From: Pelagibacteraceae bacterium AG-333-C14 | Lineage (GTDB): Bacteria > Pseudomonadota > Alphaproteobacteria > Pelagibacterales > AG-422-B15 | Reading direction: 5' to 3' | Length of the DNA: 61,589 nt | NCBI GenBank assembly: GCA_003282485.1 | Contig: QBZD01000005.1 | Coordinates: 1 to 61,589, forward strand | Shown here: piece by piece, positions 1 through 8,023 of the stretch | Numbering within the stretch: position 1 is the stretch's first letter | Layout of the letters: the number at the start of each line of letters is the position of its first letter | Translations under genes and position numbers: made by a program | The notes under the pieces: generated by a model | What the model was told of the DNA's origin: nothing | What the model saw: only the letters and a program-made list of their open reading frames with translations | Databases searched by the model: none

Positions 1-747
1 GGTAAAGTAGTTATTGTAACAGGAGCAGCGAGAGGTTTAGGTCAGAAGTATATTATTGAGCTGGCTAAAGAGGGAGCTCAGGTTGTTTTCGCAGATATTA
101 ATGACTGCAGTGAAACTGAAGCGAAAGTGTCTGAAATAACAAATGATTACCTTAGCCTTAATCTAGACGTTACAGAATATGATTCTTGTGGCAATCTGGT
201 CAGTAGTGCTGTCGAAAAATTTGGGAAAGTTGATGTTCTTGTCAACAATGCAGCATTATATGGAGCGCTTAAAAGCTCTAGGTTTGAAGATATTGACCCT
301 GAACAATGGGATAGAGCCATGAATGTAAATGTGAAAGGCTTATGGAATTGTTGCCGTGCAGTTTCTCCAGTTATGAGAGAAAATAAAAATGGATCAATAA
401 TCAATATAGCCTCACTAGCTGCAAAATATGGAATGCCCTATGCCGCAGACTATGCAACTTCAAAAGCAGCGGTAATCGGACTTACTCGTGTAATGGCAAG
501 GGAAATGGGCAAAGACAACATTCGAGTGAATGCAGTTGCTCCTTCTATGGTAAAGACAGAGTCAGCAAAAGAGTTCTTAGGAGAAAAAGCTGAAAGAGGA
601 TTTGAAGTTATTTCAAAAGGGCAAATACTTCAAAAAACACTAGAAGTAGGTGATATTTATGGGACAATTTTATATTTGGCCAGTGATCATAGTAAATTTG
701 TTACTGGACAGACAATAATGGTGGATGGGGGAAGTATACTATCCTAG
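1..747 (+). CDS. Short-chain dehydrogenase/reductase, 5' end cut by window
   Basis: Classical SDR oxidoreductase using NAD(P)H; the substrate is not known. The reading frame is open from base 1, so the true start lies upstream; a GTG at 127 is internal. The cofactor motif TGAARGLG is at residues 7-14 of the visible part, followed by an NNA motif. The active-site YATSK (Tyr codon 451-453, Lys 463-465) and a C-terminal VTGQTIMVDGG typical of the family are present. At least 248 residues, close to the usual 250. It is the first visible gene of a plus-strand run: the next start is 2 bases after its stop. The fold is certain; the reaction cannot be assigned. Confidence 0.93.
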   Translation, partial: GKVVIVTGAARGLGQKYIIELAKEGAQVVFADINDCSETEAKVSEITNDYLSLNLDVTEYDSCGNLVSSAVEKFGKVDVLVNNAALYGALKSSRFEDIDPEQWDRAMNVNVKGLWNCCRAVSPVMRENKNGSIINIASLAAKYGMPYAADYATSKAAVIGLTRVMAREMGKDNIRVNAVAPSMVKTESAKEFLGEKAERGFEVISKGQILQKTLEVGDIYGTILYLASDHSKFVTGQTIMVDGGSILS

Positions 748-749
748 GT

Positions 750-878
750 ATGGTTGAAAAAAGAAGACTTAAAAGCAATCCAATAGCAAGAGAGTTGAGG
801 ACTACAAAATATAAAGCACATAAAATTCAGAATAAAAAAAAAATACAGGAACGTAAGCGAGTAAAAATTAAAGTATGA
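750..878 (+). CDS. Very basic 42-residue protein, possibly ArfA-like
   Basis: A small ORF that fills the gap between the SDR and the nitroreductase. It starts 2 bases after the SDR stop, and its TGA overlaps the nitroreductase ATG (ATGA), so translational coupling is likely. About 40% of residues are Lys or Arg. The pattern NPIARELR, then a Tyr-Lys stretch, then KKK and RKR resembles short basic proteins of alphaproteobacteria, some of which are annotated as ArfA-like ribosome-rescue factors. That link is from memory of the pattern and not proven. Translation is supported mainly by the exact fit between its neighbours. It could also be a small ribosome- or RNA-binding protein of another kind. 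Confidence 0.6.
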   Translation: MVEKRRLKSNPIARELRTTKYKAHKIQNKKKIQERKRVKIKV

Positions 879-1540
879 TTAGTGTCTCTGAGGCTGTTGA
901 AAAGCGAAAATCGATAAGATCATTTATTGATAAGCCCGTAAATGATGAAATAATTATGAGAATTTTAGAAAAATCAGGCCGATCACCGTCCGGAGGTAAC
1001 TTACAGCCTTGGAAGATTTATATTCTAAATGGGCAAACAATGAATGACTTTCTTTCTTTTCAAAAAGATTGGAAAGGCACAGATCATCCTGAGTACCCGA
1101 TCTATCCATCAAAGCTTAAGGAGCCATACAGGACATCAAGATTTGAGGTGGGTGAACAGCTTTACGGCTCAATAGGCATTGAACGCGAAGACAAAGAAGC
1201 AAGATATAATCAGATGCTTGAAAATTTTAACTTTTTTGGAGCTCCTGCCGCACTTTTTTGCTTTATAGATCGTCAGATGAATCAACCTCAATGGTCAGAT
1301 TTAGGCATGTTTCTACAAACATTTATGCTATTAGCGCAAGAGGAGAGTATCGATACCTGCGCTCAAGAGTCGTGGTCGTTAAAGCAAAAATTAGTTTCAG
1401 AGTTTGTCAATGCTGAAGCTGATCTTATGTTGTTCTGTGGTATGGCAATTGGATATAAAGAAATATCTGCGCCAATAAATAATTATCACACCAAGAGAAG
1501 AAACATTGATGAATGGGTGACGTTTGTTTCTAAAAAGTAA
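875..1540 (+). CDS. Nitroreductase family protein
   Basis: FMN-dependent NAD(P)H oxidoreductase of the nitroreductase fold, 221 residues. The N-terminal RKSIRSF and the SPSGGNLQPW segment are the usual flavin phosphate and isoalloxazine contacts. The C-terminal GMAIGYKE also fits the family. Members reduce nitroaromatics, quinones or enones; the natural substrate here cannot be told. The ATG overlaps the stop of the basic small protein, so it is probably the last gene of the SDR operon. It ends 1 base before the convergent haloalkane dehalogenase, with no visible terminator. Confidence 0.9.
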   Translation: MISVSEAVEKRKSIRSFIDKPVNDEIIMRILEKSGRSPSGGNLQPWKIYILNGQTMNDFLSFQKDWKGTDHPEYPIYPSKLKEPYRTSRFEVGEQLYGSIGIEREDKEARYNQMLENFNFFGAPAALFCFIDRQMNQPQWSDLGMFLQTFMLLAQEESIDTCAQESWSLKQKLVSEFVNAEADLMLFCGMAIGYKEISAPINNYHTKRRNIDEWVTFVSKK

Positions 1541-1541
1541 A

Positions 1542-2435
1542 TTACTTATAAAGATTAATTATAGCTTCAGCTAACTCTTCTGGCTGATCTTCTTGTATAA
1601 AATGACCACCATGAATTAATTTATGATTCATTCTTTCACAACCTGGGATTAATTTTTGAAATATTTTCTCACCACCAGCAGAGACCTTATCTTCAGTTCC
1701 GAATATTGTTACTGTTGGCTTATTGAATTCTTTCAAAATTTTCCAAGCCTCTATATTTTCAGGAACACTTGGAGCATCTGGATCCATGGGCACAAGAGTT
1801 GGGAATTGTCTTGCGCACGCCAAGTAATCCTCTCCTGGAAAGGGAGCATTGTAGGCCTCAACTGCTTTATCAGATATCTTGTTGACTGTGCCTCCATATA
1901 CAATTCTTCCAGAATTAAACCTTTCAACAGTCTGACTATATTTTTTCCAAGCATCAAACCCCTCTGAAGATCCTTTACCAATGGGAAGCCACGTATTTGA
2001 TAAAACAAGTCCATCAAATAATTCGGGATGATTGGCAACCATTCTTAAACCGATAAGTCCTCCCCAATCTTGGGCAAAAAGAGTAATATTTTTTAAGCCT
2101 AACTGGCTGATAATTTCAGATGTCCACACTACATGTCTTTCGTAAGTATATTCCTCCCTTTCTTTAATCTTGTCTGATTTACCAAAACCAATTAAATCAG
2201 GTGCAATAATACGTTTTCCACTTTTTTCCAAAATGGGAATCATTTTTCTGTAAAGATATGACCATGTTGGCTCTCCATGAAGAAGTAATATTGTTTCATC
2301 ACTATCACTGTTTGCATCAACATAGTGCATTCTGGCACTAAGATTTTCAGCTATTTTAATCTTGATGTAATTTTCGTTAAAATTATAATCTTCTAGATTA
2401 TTGAAGCATTCCTCTGGTGTCCTTAGAACTTCCAT
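1542..2435 (-). CDS. Haloalkane dehalogenase, DhlA-like (HLD-I)
   Basis: Alpha/beta hydrolase of 297 residues that should cleave carbon-halogen bonds with water. HGEPTWSYLYRK (residues 53-64) closely matches the DhlA oxyanion and halide region. The nucleophile is Asp123 in QDWGG, with halide-binding Trp124 next to it. Asp249 (GTEDK) and His278 (GGHFIQE) complete a DhlA-type triad. DhlA itself has 310 residues. It follows the MFS gene by 53 bases on the same strand, so the two could share a transcript. Related hydrolases (epoxide or fluoroacetate type) are less likely because of the Asp-Trp pair. The natural substrate is unknown; marine halomethanes or halogenated metabolites are possible. Confidence 0.85.
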   Translation of the reverse strand: MEVLRTPEECFNNLEDYNFNENYIKIKIAENLSARMHYVDANSDSDETILLLHGEPTWSYLYRKMIPILEKSGKRIIAPDLIGFGKSDKIKEREEYTYERHVVWTSEIISQLGLKNITLFAQDWGGLIGLRMVANHPELFDGLVLSNTWLPIGKGSSEGFDAWKKYSQTVERFNSGRIVYGGTVNKISDKAVEAYNAPFPGEDYLACARQFPTLVPMDPDAPSVPENIEAWKILKEFNKPTVTIFGTEDKVSAGGEKIFQKLIPGCERMNHKLIHGGHFIQEDQPEELAEAIINLYK

Positions 2436-2488
2436 AAACGAATACTACAATAAGATTAAAATAAAAAAATACTAATTATCATTAATAA

Positions 2489-3727
2489 TTAATCTTCAAG
2501 GTATTCTTCTGCGTCAGGATAAAGCTCCATGGAAGTAGGGGCTGCACGACTACTCATTAATACAGTATTACCTTGCTCATCAAGTGGTACGGCTGTTCGA
2601 ACTGACATTCTGTATAGACCAAATAAACCTAAGCTAGAATGAGTTAGAAATAGATAAATCCAAAAACCATTTGCTCCGATTAAGTCAATAGCCAACCCAG
2701 CTAGAATTGGTCCAAGCGTAAGGCCGATACCGCCTGCTAGCTGAAGACCTGAGCTTGCGGCAACCATTTCCTTTTTAGAAAGAAAGTCATTAGTATGAGC
2801 AATAGCAAGTGGATAAAGAGGGACAGTCAAACCACCAAAAATGAAAGTGATAGATATTAAAAAGAAAAAACTATTCCCAAAAATTACTGCGAGTACAGCC
2901 AACAGTCCTGCTAACAATGATACAATTACTATAATAGTTCTTCTGTCGTATTTATCTGAGAGGTATCCAACAAGATATTGGTTTATTGCACCGCCAATGA
3001 TAAAGGTAAACATAAATATGGATACTTGTTGAACTGTCAGACCGCTTGTAATTCCATAAATAGTACCGATTCCCCACAGTGCTCCATGAGCAAGGCCAGT
3101 AAGCATTGCTGCCACCACTCCTAAAGGTGAAGCTTTATATAATTCTTTAATTGATAAGAATTCAATGACACTAAAGTCTGGCTGCTTACTAACAACTACC
3201 AAAATAGGTACTAATGAAATTGAAATAAGGATTGAAACCAACATGAATAGTGAAGCTGTTTCTGGATCAGCAATATTTAAAAAAAGTTGCCCTAAAGCAC
3301 TTCCCGCCATACTTACCATCATGTAAACAGACAAGGCCTGACCTCGATTTTCATTTTCGGATAAATCATTAATCCAACTTTCTGCCACTGTATACATGCC
3401 AACAAAACACATTCCAGAAATGAATCTCATTAAAAACCATCCTAGAAAACTTACGTGAATTGAGTGAAACAGAATAGATATTGATGCAATTGAAGCTAAA
3501 GCAGCGAACATTCTTACATGTCCAACTTTTCTTATACGATGAGGAATGATTAAAGCACCACTTAAAAAACCTGCATAATACCCAGTTAAGATTATGCCAG
3601 CAGAAAGGGCAGAGTATCCCTCTATTGATGCTCTCACTCCAATAAGGCTTCCTTGAAGTCCATTGGCAAGCATCATCATGCCAACTCCAAAAAAAAGAGC
3701 CCATGTTCCCTTGAGCAAATTATACAT
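2489..3727 (-). CDS. MFS transporter, YcaD-like
   Basis: Inner-membrane major facilitator of 412 residues with about twelve hydrophobic segments. The N-terminal half has GLQGSLIGVRA, a helix 4-5 region MRFISGMCFVGMYTVAESWIND and the following ENRGQALS, which are characteristic of the YcaD branch. The conserved loop GYLSDKYDRR opens the second half. The C-terminal 30 residues are hydrophilic and acidic. The substrate is unknown in this branch. It lies upstream of the dehalogenase gene on the same strand and 19 bases after the start side of the ICMT-like gene's stop, giving a three-gene minus-strand run. Confidence 0.88.
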   Translation of the reverse strand: MYNLLKGTWALFFGVGMMMLANGLQGSLIGVRASIEGYSALSAGIILTGYYAGFLSGALIIPHRIRKVGHVRMFAALASIASISILFHSIHVSFLGWFLMRFISGMCFVGMYTVAESWINDLSENENRGQALSVYMMVSMAGSALGQLFLNIADPETASLFMLVSILISISLVPILVVVSKQPDFSVIEFLSIKELYKASPLGVVAAMLTGLAHGALWGIGTIYGITSGLTVQQVSIFMFTFIIGGAINQYLVGYLSDKYDRRTIIVIVSLLAGLLAVLAVIFGNSFFFLISITFIFGGLTVPLYPLAIAHTNDFLSKKEMVAASSGLQLAGGIGLTLGPILAGLAIDLIGANGFWIYLFLTHSSLGLFGLYRMSVRTAVPLDEQGNTVLMSSRAAPTSMELYPDAEEYLED

Positions 3728-3746
3728 AGTAATTTTAGAAATTAGT

Positions 3747-4223
3747 TCAAAGCCATCTTCTAACTGACTTCTTGTAGTCTAAATAAACTTTTCCAAATTC
3801 TTTTTCAAGATATTTTTCTTCAGGAATGATTACCCCATAGTGAAGAAGCACGAAGGCAATTAATGCAGCGATCATATACCACTGTGAATTAAACGCCAAA
3901 CTACAGCCTACAAGAATCATGATCATAGCTAGATAAACTGGATTACGAGAGTATTTAAATGTAGCTCCGACAAATATCTGATTTTGCACTGATTTAGGAT
4001 GTGGGTTTTCCTCATTTGAAAGAAAAATTTTTAAAGTATAGAAAACAGTGATCAGTGCTAAAGCAATAATGAGTAAGCCAAGTAATAACTGAAAATGACT
4101 ACCACTTAGTAGAGGTGTCGGTTGAATAAACACTTCAAGGATACAAGAAGTAAGTAATGAAATTATCAATAAATAAGGAGGAAAAAGCCATGTCTTTGCT
4201 CCATTTAAATTTTTTCTACCCAT
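3747..4223 (-). CDS. ICMT/PEMT-like membrane methyltransferase
   Basis: Small integral membrane protein of 158 residues related to isoprenylcysteine carboxyl methyltransferase and phospholipid methyltransferases. Four hydrophobic segments are followed by the signature: KYSRNPVYLAM, then a membrane segment, then PEEKYLEKEFGKVYLDYKK near the C-terminus, which together make the SAM site. The frame is open upstream to 4304, but that start would run into hisI on the other strand; the Met at 4223 gives the normal family N-terminus. Substrate unknown (a lipid or small acidic molecule). Confidence 0.82.
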   Translation of the reverse strand: MGRKNLNGAKTWLFPPYLLIISLLTSCILEVFIQPTPLLSGSHFQLLLGLLIIALALITVFYTLKIFLSNEENPHPKSVQNQIFVGATFKYSRNPVYLAMIMILVGCSLAFNSQWYMIAALIAFVLLHYGVIIPEEKYLEKEFGKVYLDYKKSVRRWL

Positions 4224-4287
4224 ATTTATTTGTAAATTTATAAGTTTTAAGTTAAACCGACCTTCTATTATTTTACAAGTTAAAACT

Positions 4288-4752
4288 ATGTTTAAAAAAC
4301 GCACATCAGTAGCTCAGGTAGAGGAAAGCGATAATCTTGCACCAAAATTTGACGAAAACGGGCTCATTGTAGTGACTACTTTGGATAACCAAACAAAAGA
4401 GATCTTGATGATCGGGTATATGAATGAGGAATCTCTAACTAAATCAATTGAGACTAAAGAGGCTCACTATTATAGCAGGAGTAGAAAGACAATATGGCAC
4501 AAAGGAGCGAAAAGTGGCTATGTTCAAAAAATCAAAGAAATATTAATAGATGATGACCAAGACTCCCTCTGTATGATGGTTGACATTGGTGAAAATGGTG
4601 CCAGCTGTCACGTTGGTTATAAGTCTTGTTTTTATAGAGAAATTGACTTAGAAGATACAAAAAATAAACCGGGTTTAAGGTTTAAAACAACAAAGAAAGT
4701 TTTTGATCCTAATATAGTTTATGGAGATGAACCTAACCCAACTAAATTATAA
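4288..4752 (+). CDS. hisI: Phosphoribosyl-AMP cyclohydrolase
   Basis: Third step of histidine synthesis: opens the purine ring of phosphoribosyl-AMP (EC 3.5.4.19). 154 residues. The motifs [28 protein letters not shown], the Mg-binding acidic [17 protein letters not shown] with the two zinc cysteines are all present. No HisE domain is fused. It stands apart from any other his gene in the window, and rpmF follows after 13 bases. The upstream 64 bases hold an imperfect 11-base inverted repeat (4243-4253 and 4277-4287) that directly abuts the ATG. Confidence 0.97.
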   Translation: MFKKRTSVAQVEESDNLAPKFDENGLIVVTTLDNQTKEILMIGYMNEESLTKSIETKEAHYYSRSRKTIWHKGAKSGYVQKIKEILIDDDQDSLCMMVDIGENGASCHVGYKSCFYREIDLEDTKNKPGLRFKTTKKVFDPNIVYGDEPNPTKL

Positions 4753-4765
4753 GGATTTTTTAGAA

Positions 4766-4951
4766 ATGGCTGTACCTAAGAGTAAGATATCAAATTCAAG
4801 AAGAGGAATGAGACGATCTCATTTAAGATTAAAAGGTAAAAACTTTGTTGAAGATAAAGAATCTGGTGAAATGCGTTTACCGCATCATGTTGACATGACT
4901 ACAGGCACATATAACGGAAAAAAAATCTTCACCCCTAAAGCTGAAAAATAA
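4766..4951 (+). CDS. rpmF: 50S ribosomal protein L32
   Basis: Large-subunit ribosomal protein bL32, 61 residues. It begins [19 protein letters not shown], the standard start of alphaproteobacterial L32, and later has [16 protein letters not shown]. An in-frame start at 4721 exists inside hisI, but the ATG at 4766, 14 bases after an AAGGA ribosome-binding site, gives the true N-terminus. The zinc cysteines of some L32 proteins are absent, as is normal in this group. In many bacteria plsX follows; here the next gene (dgcA) is convergent, 3 bases away. Confidence 0.97.
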   Translation: MAVPKSKISNSRRGMRRSHLRLKGKNFVEDKESGEMRLPHHVDMTTGTYNGKKIFTPKAEK

Positions 4952-4954
4952 TTG

Positions 4955-5938
4955 CTAACCCCAACAGATTTCTTCACCTATTTTCATCATCCCATTGGAA
5001 TAAACTATTCCATTTTTTCTATCCTCACTTAGGAAGCAGGGACCATCAAGATCTATAAAATCTGCATTTTTATATAAAGGCAGTATTTGCATCATGGAAA
5101 CTGAGCTAGATACCATGCAGCCAAGCATAACCTTCAATCCTTTTTCTTTTGCTTTTTTTTGAATCTTCAAGGCCTCAGTCAAACCACCGGTTTTATCTAA
5201 TTTAATATTTATAGTGTCATACTTTGCAGAGATTTTATCTAAATCAGAACTGTCGTGAAAAGACTCATCTGCACAAATAGAGATAGGATAATTGATATTC
5301 AACAATTTATCATCATTAGTCGATATCAGAGGTTGTTCTAACAGATCAATCTTTGTCTTTACAAAAAGATCAATATTTTTATTTAAATCATCCACTTCAA
5401 ATGACTCATTAGCGTCAACTATAATTGTTGTATTTGGCAAACTCTCTCTTGCGTTAGTAAGAATTCTGTCTAAATTTTTATTATCTACTTTAATTTTTAT
5501 TGTAGGGAATTCTCTATGGCCATAAATATCTTCAATCATTTTGTCTGGATCATCCAATACAACTGTGTAACTGCTTGGAATTTCTTGAGGCTTTTGAATA
5601 TCAAGCATTGACCATACAGTTTCTTTCTTTTTTTTACTTTCTAAATCCCACAGAGCGCAATCAATAGCATTCCTTGCAGCTCCATTCTTGATAAATTGAT
5701 CAAGATTTTTTTTGTTAATTTCTAAATTTTCAATACCATCTTTCAACTCTAGTATTTGTTTCTGAACACTTTCCAAAGTCTCATTATATCGTCCATAGGG
5801 AACGCATTCTCCTATTCCAGTAAATTTATTTTCAGTAAGCTTTACCTCAATTGTTTCAGCAGTATTTTTTGATCCCCTGGAAATATTAAATGACTTATTT
5901 AATTGCCAAGATAAATGAGAAGTATCAAGTTTAATCAT
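4955..5938 (-). CDS. dgcA: Enolase-superfamily racemase of the DgcA / dipeptide epimerase type
   Basis: 327-residue member of the muconate lactonizing branch of the enolase superfamily. The general acid/base lysine is in KIKVD (Lys150). Metal ligands are Asp175 (VDANE), Glu201 (EQP) and Asp224 (ADES); the second lysine is Lys246 in IKLDKTGG. It overlaps the DUF1611 gene upstream by 8 bases. That pairing is the dgcN-dgcA arrangement described for D-glutamate use in marine bacteria, where DgcA handles N-acetyl-glutamate. By sequence alone L-Ala-D/L-Glu epimerase is the alternative; the partner gene favours DgcA. Confidence 0.83.
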   Translation of the reverse strand: MIKLDTSHLSWQLNKSFNISRGSKNTAETIEVKLTENKFTGIGECVPYGRYNETLESVQKQILELKDGIENLEINKKNLDQFIKNGAARNAIDCALWDLESKKKKETVWSMLDIQKPQEIPSSYTVVLDDPDKMIEDIYGHREFPTIKIKVDNKNLDRILTNARESLPNTTIIVDANESFEVDDLNKNIDLFVKTKIDLLEQPLISTNDDKLLNINYPISICADESFHDSSDLDKISAKYDTINIKLDKTGGLTEALKIQKKAKEKGLKVMLGCMVSSSVSMMQILPLYKNADFIDLDGPCFLSEDRKNGIVYSNGMMKIGEEICWG

Positions 5939-6932
5939 TTATTTTTTCTAAAAGATCAATGAAAGGATCCAAGTTATCAGTTATTGGATCTATACAAGGT
6001 AGCTGATATTGGGATGAAATTTCTTTTTTTATGTCACTCTTATTATTTTTCATATTAGAGGTATTAAGAGCAATACCAATGCAGTGAATATTTTTATTAG
6101 TTAATTTTCCGCACTGAACTGTTTGTTCTATCACATCGCCTATACTGGGCAGAGCAGCTTCGACACCTCTCATTTGAGTTCTAGTTGGCTCATGACAAAC
6201 TATAAAAGCGTCTGGCTGACTTCCATGAAGTAGTCCAAGCGAAACTCCTGCAAATGAAGGGTGAAACAATGAACCTTGTCCCTCAATTATATCCCAATGA
6301 TCTCTATCATTATCAGGAGACAACCATTCTACTGCGCCAGAAATAAAATCAGATACTATCGCATCTATGGCAATGCCATTTTCAGCAATCAATACGCCTG
6401 TTTGACCAGTTGCCTTAAAAGATACTTTCATATTTTTTTCAAGCATAGCCTTCTCTACGGCAAGTGCTGTATATTTTTTCCCAACTGAACAATCAGTGCC
6501 GACTGTCAGTAATCGCTTACCAGTTCGTTTAAGTCCTTTTCCTGTGTTGAATTCAATGTTGTTATACCTAAGGTCGTGCAATTTAACACCATGCTTAATC
6601 GCAGCTTTAGATATTTCATCAAAAGAAGATAATCGTGAATGCATACCGCTTGCGATATTTAAGCCAAGTGATATTGCCTTTACAATTATATCAATCCAAC
6701 CTTCAGGCATTTTCCCCCCGGCGTTAACAACCCCAAGTACAAGAGTTTTAGCCCCACGCTTTACTGCTTCTTCTAGAGAGATCTCATTAATACCAAGACT
6801 TGATTTTGCATTCGGTAGGCTCATTTGGCCAATACACCATTCTGGGCGCCAATAGTTAATCCCAGCAGCTGTTTTAATCGCTAATTCATCTTTTGCGTCA
6901 CCTAAAAATAATAAGTATGGCTTGGATATCAT
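5931..6932 (-). CDS. dgcN: DUF1611 protein, DgcN-type D-glutamate N-acetyltransferase
   Basis: 333-residue DUF1611 protein. A Rossmann-like N-terminal half (residues 1-140) precedes a P-loop-like GTDCSVGKK (145-153) and a C-terminal NTPase-like half with IIEGQGSLFHP (probable Walker B region). Family members next to dgcA acetylate D-glutamate so that it can be racemized to N-acetyl-L-glutamate, feeding peptidoglycan-derived D-glutamate to central metabolism. It is the first gene of a two-gene operon. The assignment rests on family plus context; no activity can be read directly. Together with the DadA-like gene at 40.4 kb it points to D-amino acid use. Confidence 0.83.
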   Translation of the reverse strand: MISKPYLLFLGDAKDELAIKTAAGINYWRPEWCIGQMSLPNAKSSLGINEISLEEAVKRGAKTLVLGVVNAGGKMPEGWIDIIVKAISLGLNIASGMHSRLSSFDEISKAAIKHGVKLHDLRYNNIEFNTGKGLKRTGKRLLTVGTDCSVGKKYTALAVEKAMLEKNMKVSFKATGQTGVLIAENGIAIDAIVSDFISGAVEWLSPDNDRDHWDIIEGQGSLFHPSFAGVSLGLLHGSQPDAFIVCHEPTRTQMRGVEAALPSIGDVIEQTVQCGKLTNKNIHCIGIALNTSNMKNNKSDIKKEISSQYQLPCIDPITDNLDPFIDLLEKIND

Positions 6933-7058
6933 GTGATTAAGTCAGGATTTGCTGTGGAAAGTGCGGTTAGTAAAATGTGGATAACTTTTATTCATAATAT
7001 TATTCTTGTAGCATAAAATATCATTTTCTAAAATTAAGGTTCGCAATGGAACGTTCAT

Positions 7059-7126
7059 GCGTTTTGGGGTTCGACCGGCCCCCGAAAAGCGCCAAAGTTA
7101 GAAAATTCTTGCTTTGGTGCTTTTTT
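7059..7126 (+). promoter_or_regulatory. Structured leader with two competing hairpins and a U-tract
   Basis: GC-rich stretch in AT-rich DNA before the ferredoxin gene. Hairpin 1: GCG-TTTT-GGGG (7059-7069) pairs with CCCC (7079-7082), AAAA (7085-7088) and CGC (7090-7092) around a nine-base loop. Hairpin 2: GCGCCAAAG (7089-7097) pairs over nine positions with CTTTGGTGC (7112-7120), followed by six T (7121-7126), a canonical intrinsic terminator. The two share 7090-7092, so they cannot form together. This is the layout of an attenuator, or of a small RNA with its terminator. A 14-codon ORF (7057-7101) covers hairpin 1. No known RNA family was recognised. Confidence 0.55.
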
Positions 7127-7178
7127 GATGTATTTGATCCATAAAATAACACTATTAATTAATCTTCTGAGAAGCGCA

Positions 7179-7499
7179 ATGGCTAAGATCAAATATATCG
7201 AATTCGATGGCAAAGAGCATGAAATCGAAGTCAGTAATGGCCTCACTGTCATGGAAGGGGCAATAAAAAATAAAATTCCAGGTATTGATGCAGATTGTGG
7301 GGGAGCTTGTGCCTGTGCGACTTGCCACGTATATGTAGCAGATGAATGGATTAATAAACTTCCTAATAAAGATGATTCAGAGGAAGATATGCTTGATTTT
7401 GCTTTTGAAGTAAAAGAAAGCAGCAGATTAAGCTGTCAAATTACAGTTTCTGATGAATTAGAAGGACTGGTTGTCAAGATGCCAGAAAAGCAATTTTAA
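7179..7499 (+). CDS. [2Fe-2S] ferredoxin, adrenodoxin type
   Basis: Electron carrier of 106 residues. The cysteines are spaced C40-x5-C46-x2-C49-x36-C86, the exact vertebrate/ISC-type [2Fe-2S] pattern, inside [13 protein letters not shown]. An upstream in-frame start at 7125 lies in the terminator tract; the ATG at 7179 is used. It could serve iron-sulfur cluster assembly or an oxygenase. No isc genes lie near, but a ferredoxin-NADP reductase starts 1.2 kb downstream and a plausible partner BVMO/oxidase set follows. The tail overlaps the convergent DUF1254 gene by 4 bases. Expression is probably tuned by the leader at 7059-7126. Confidence 0.93.
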   Translation: MAKIKYIEFDGKEHEIEVSNGLTVMEGAIKNKIPGIDADCGGACACATCHVYVADEWINKLPNKDDSEEDMLDFAFEVKESSRLSCQITVSDELEGLVVKMPEKQF

Positions 7500-8023
7500 G
7501 ATCCCTCTAAAGTACACTCCAAAGTATCTTGAATATTATACAACTCATCGAAGTTCGACCCGTTGCCGATAAATTGTCTCATCAACATCAAGCCTCTATT
7601 TGATGGAGACACAACTATAAACCCATCACTGACTTTCGATGGTTTTGTATTGGGGCCAAATAAATAAATTTTTAAATTTTCCCCAGATTCATTTAGTTCA
7701 TTTATTGTAGCAAAGTTGTCTGTGTTCTGAGAAAAAAATGAAACTGACCAATACGTAGATGGCAACTGCGTTGAAATTATAAGTGGTTTATAAGTTACAT
7801 CATAACCACAGCCACCATAAAGCAGATCAGCACTTGGCCTTATAATTTGAGTAGAGTTTGAGTCTGCTAAGTCTCTTTGGAATGCTGTGTTTATATTATT
7901 ATTCTCACTTGCTTGCCTGGATATGGACCAAGCTTTCAATTGAGGAAATACTGAAATAAATGACAAGTGAACAATGAAGCCCAATATGATAATTATAAAT
8001 ACTTTTTTTATGAAACTACTCAT
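7496..8023 (-). CDS. DUF1254-type membrane-anchored protein
   Basis: 175-residue protein with an N-terminal membrane segment (about residues 7-27) and the rest outside the cytoplasm. The core with [35 protein letters not shown] and [15 protein letters not shown] matches the short alphaproteobacterial form of DUF1254. The ATG at 8023, seven bases after AGGTG, is preferred to a TTG at 8044. It overlaps the DUF1214 gene upstream by 8 bases; the two domains usually occur fused or as neighbours. The function is not known. Confidence 0.75.
   Translation of the reverse strand: MSSFIKKVFIIIILGFIVHLSFISVFPQLKAWSISRQASENNNINTAFQRDLADSNSTQIIRPSADLLYGGCGYDVTYKPLIISTQLPSTYWSVSFFSQNTDNFATINELNESGENLKIYLFGPNTKPSKVSDGFIVVSPSNRGLMLMRQFIGNGSNFDELYNIQDTLECTLEGS

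Noticed and set aside
127-747. GTG at 127 as start of a short SDR
   Set aside because: The frame is open to base 1 and the upstream part encodes the essential TGxxxGxG cofactor motif, so the gene is cut by the window edge and not short.
7066-7083. A GGGTTCGA-type string resembling a tRNA or tmRNA T-loop
   Set aside because: The base after the seven-base loop cannot pair as a T-stem requires, and no acceptor, D or anticodon arms, nor a tag-peptide reading frame, fit around it. The hairpin/terminator reading explains the bases better.
7055-7252. Minus-strand ORF of 65 codons
   Set aside because: It crosses the leader structure and the start of the ferredoxin gene and has no family features; treated as a shadow.
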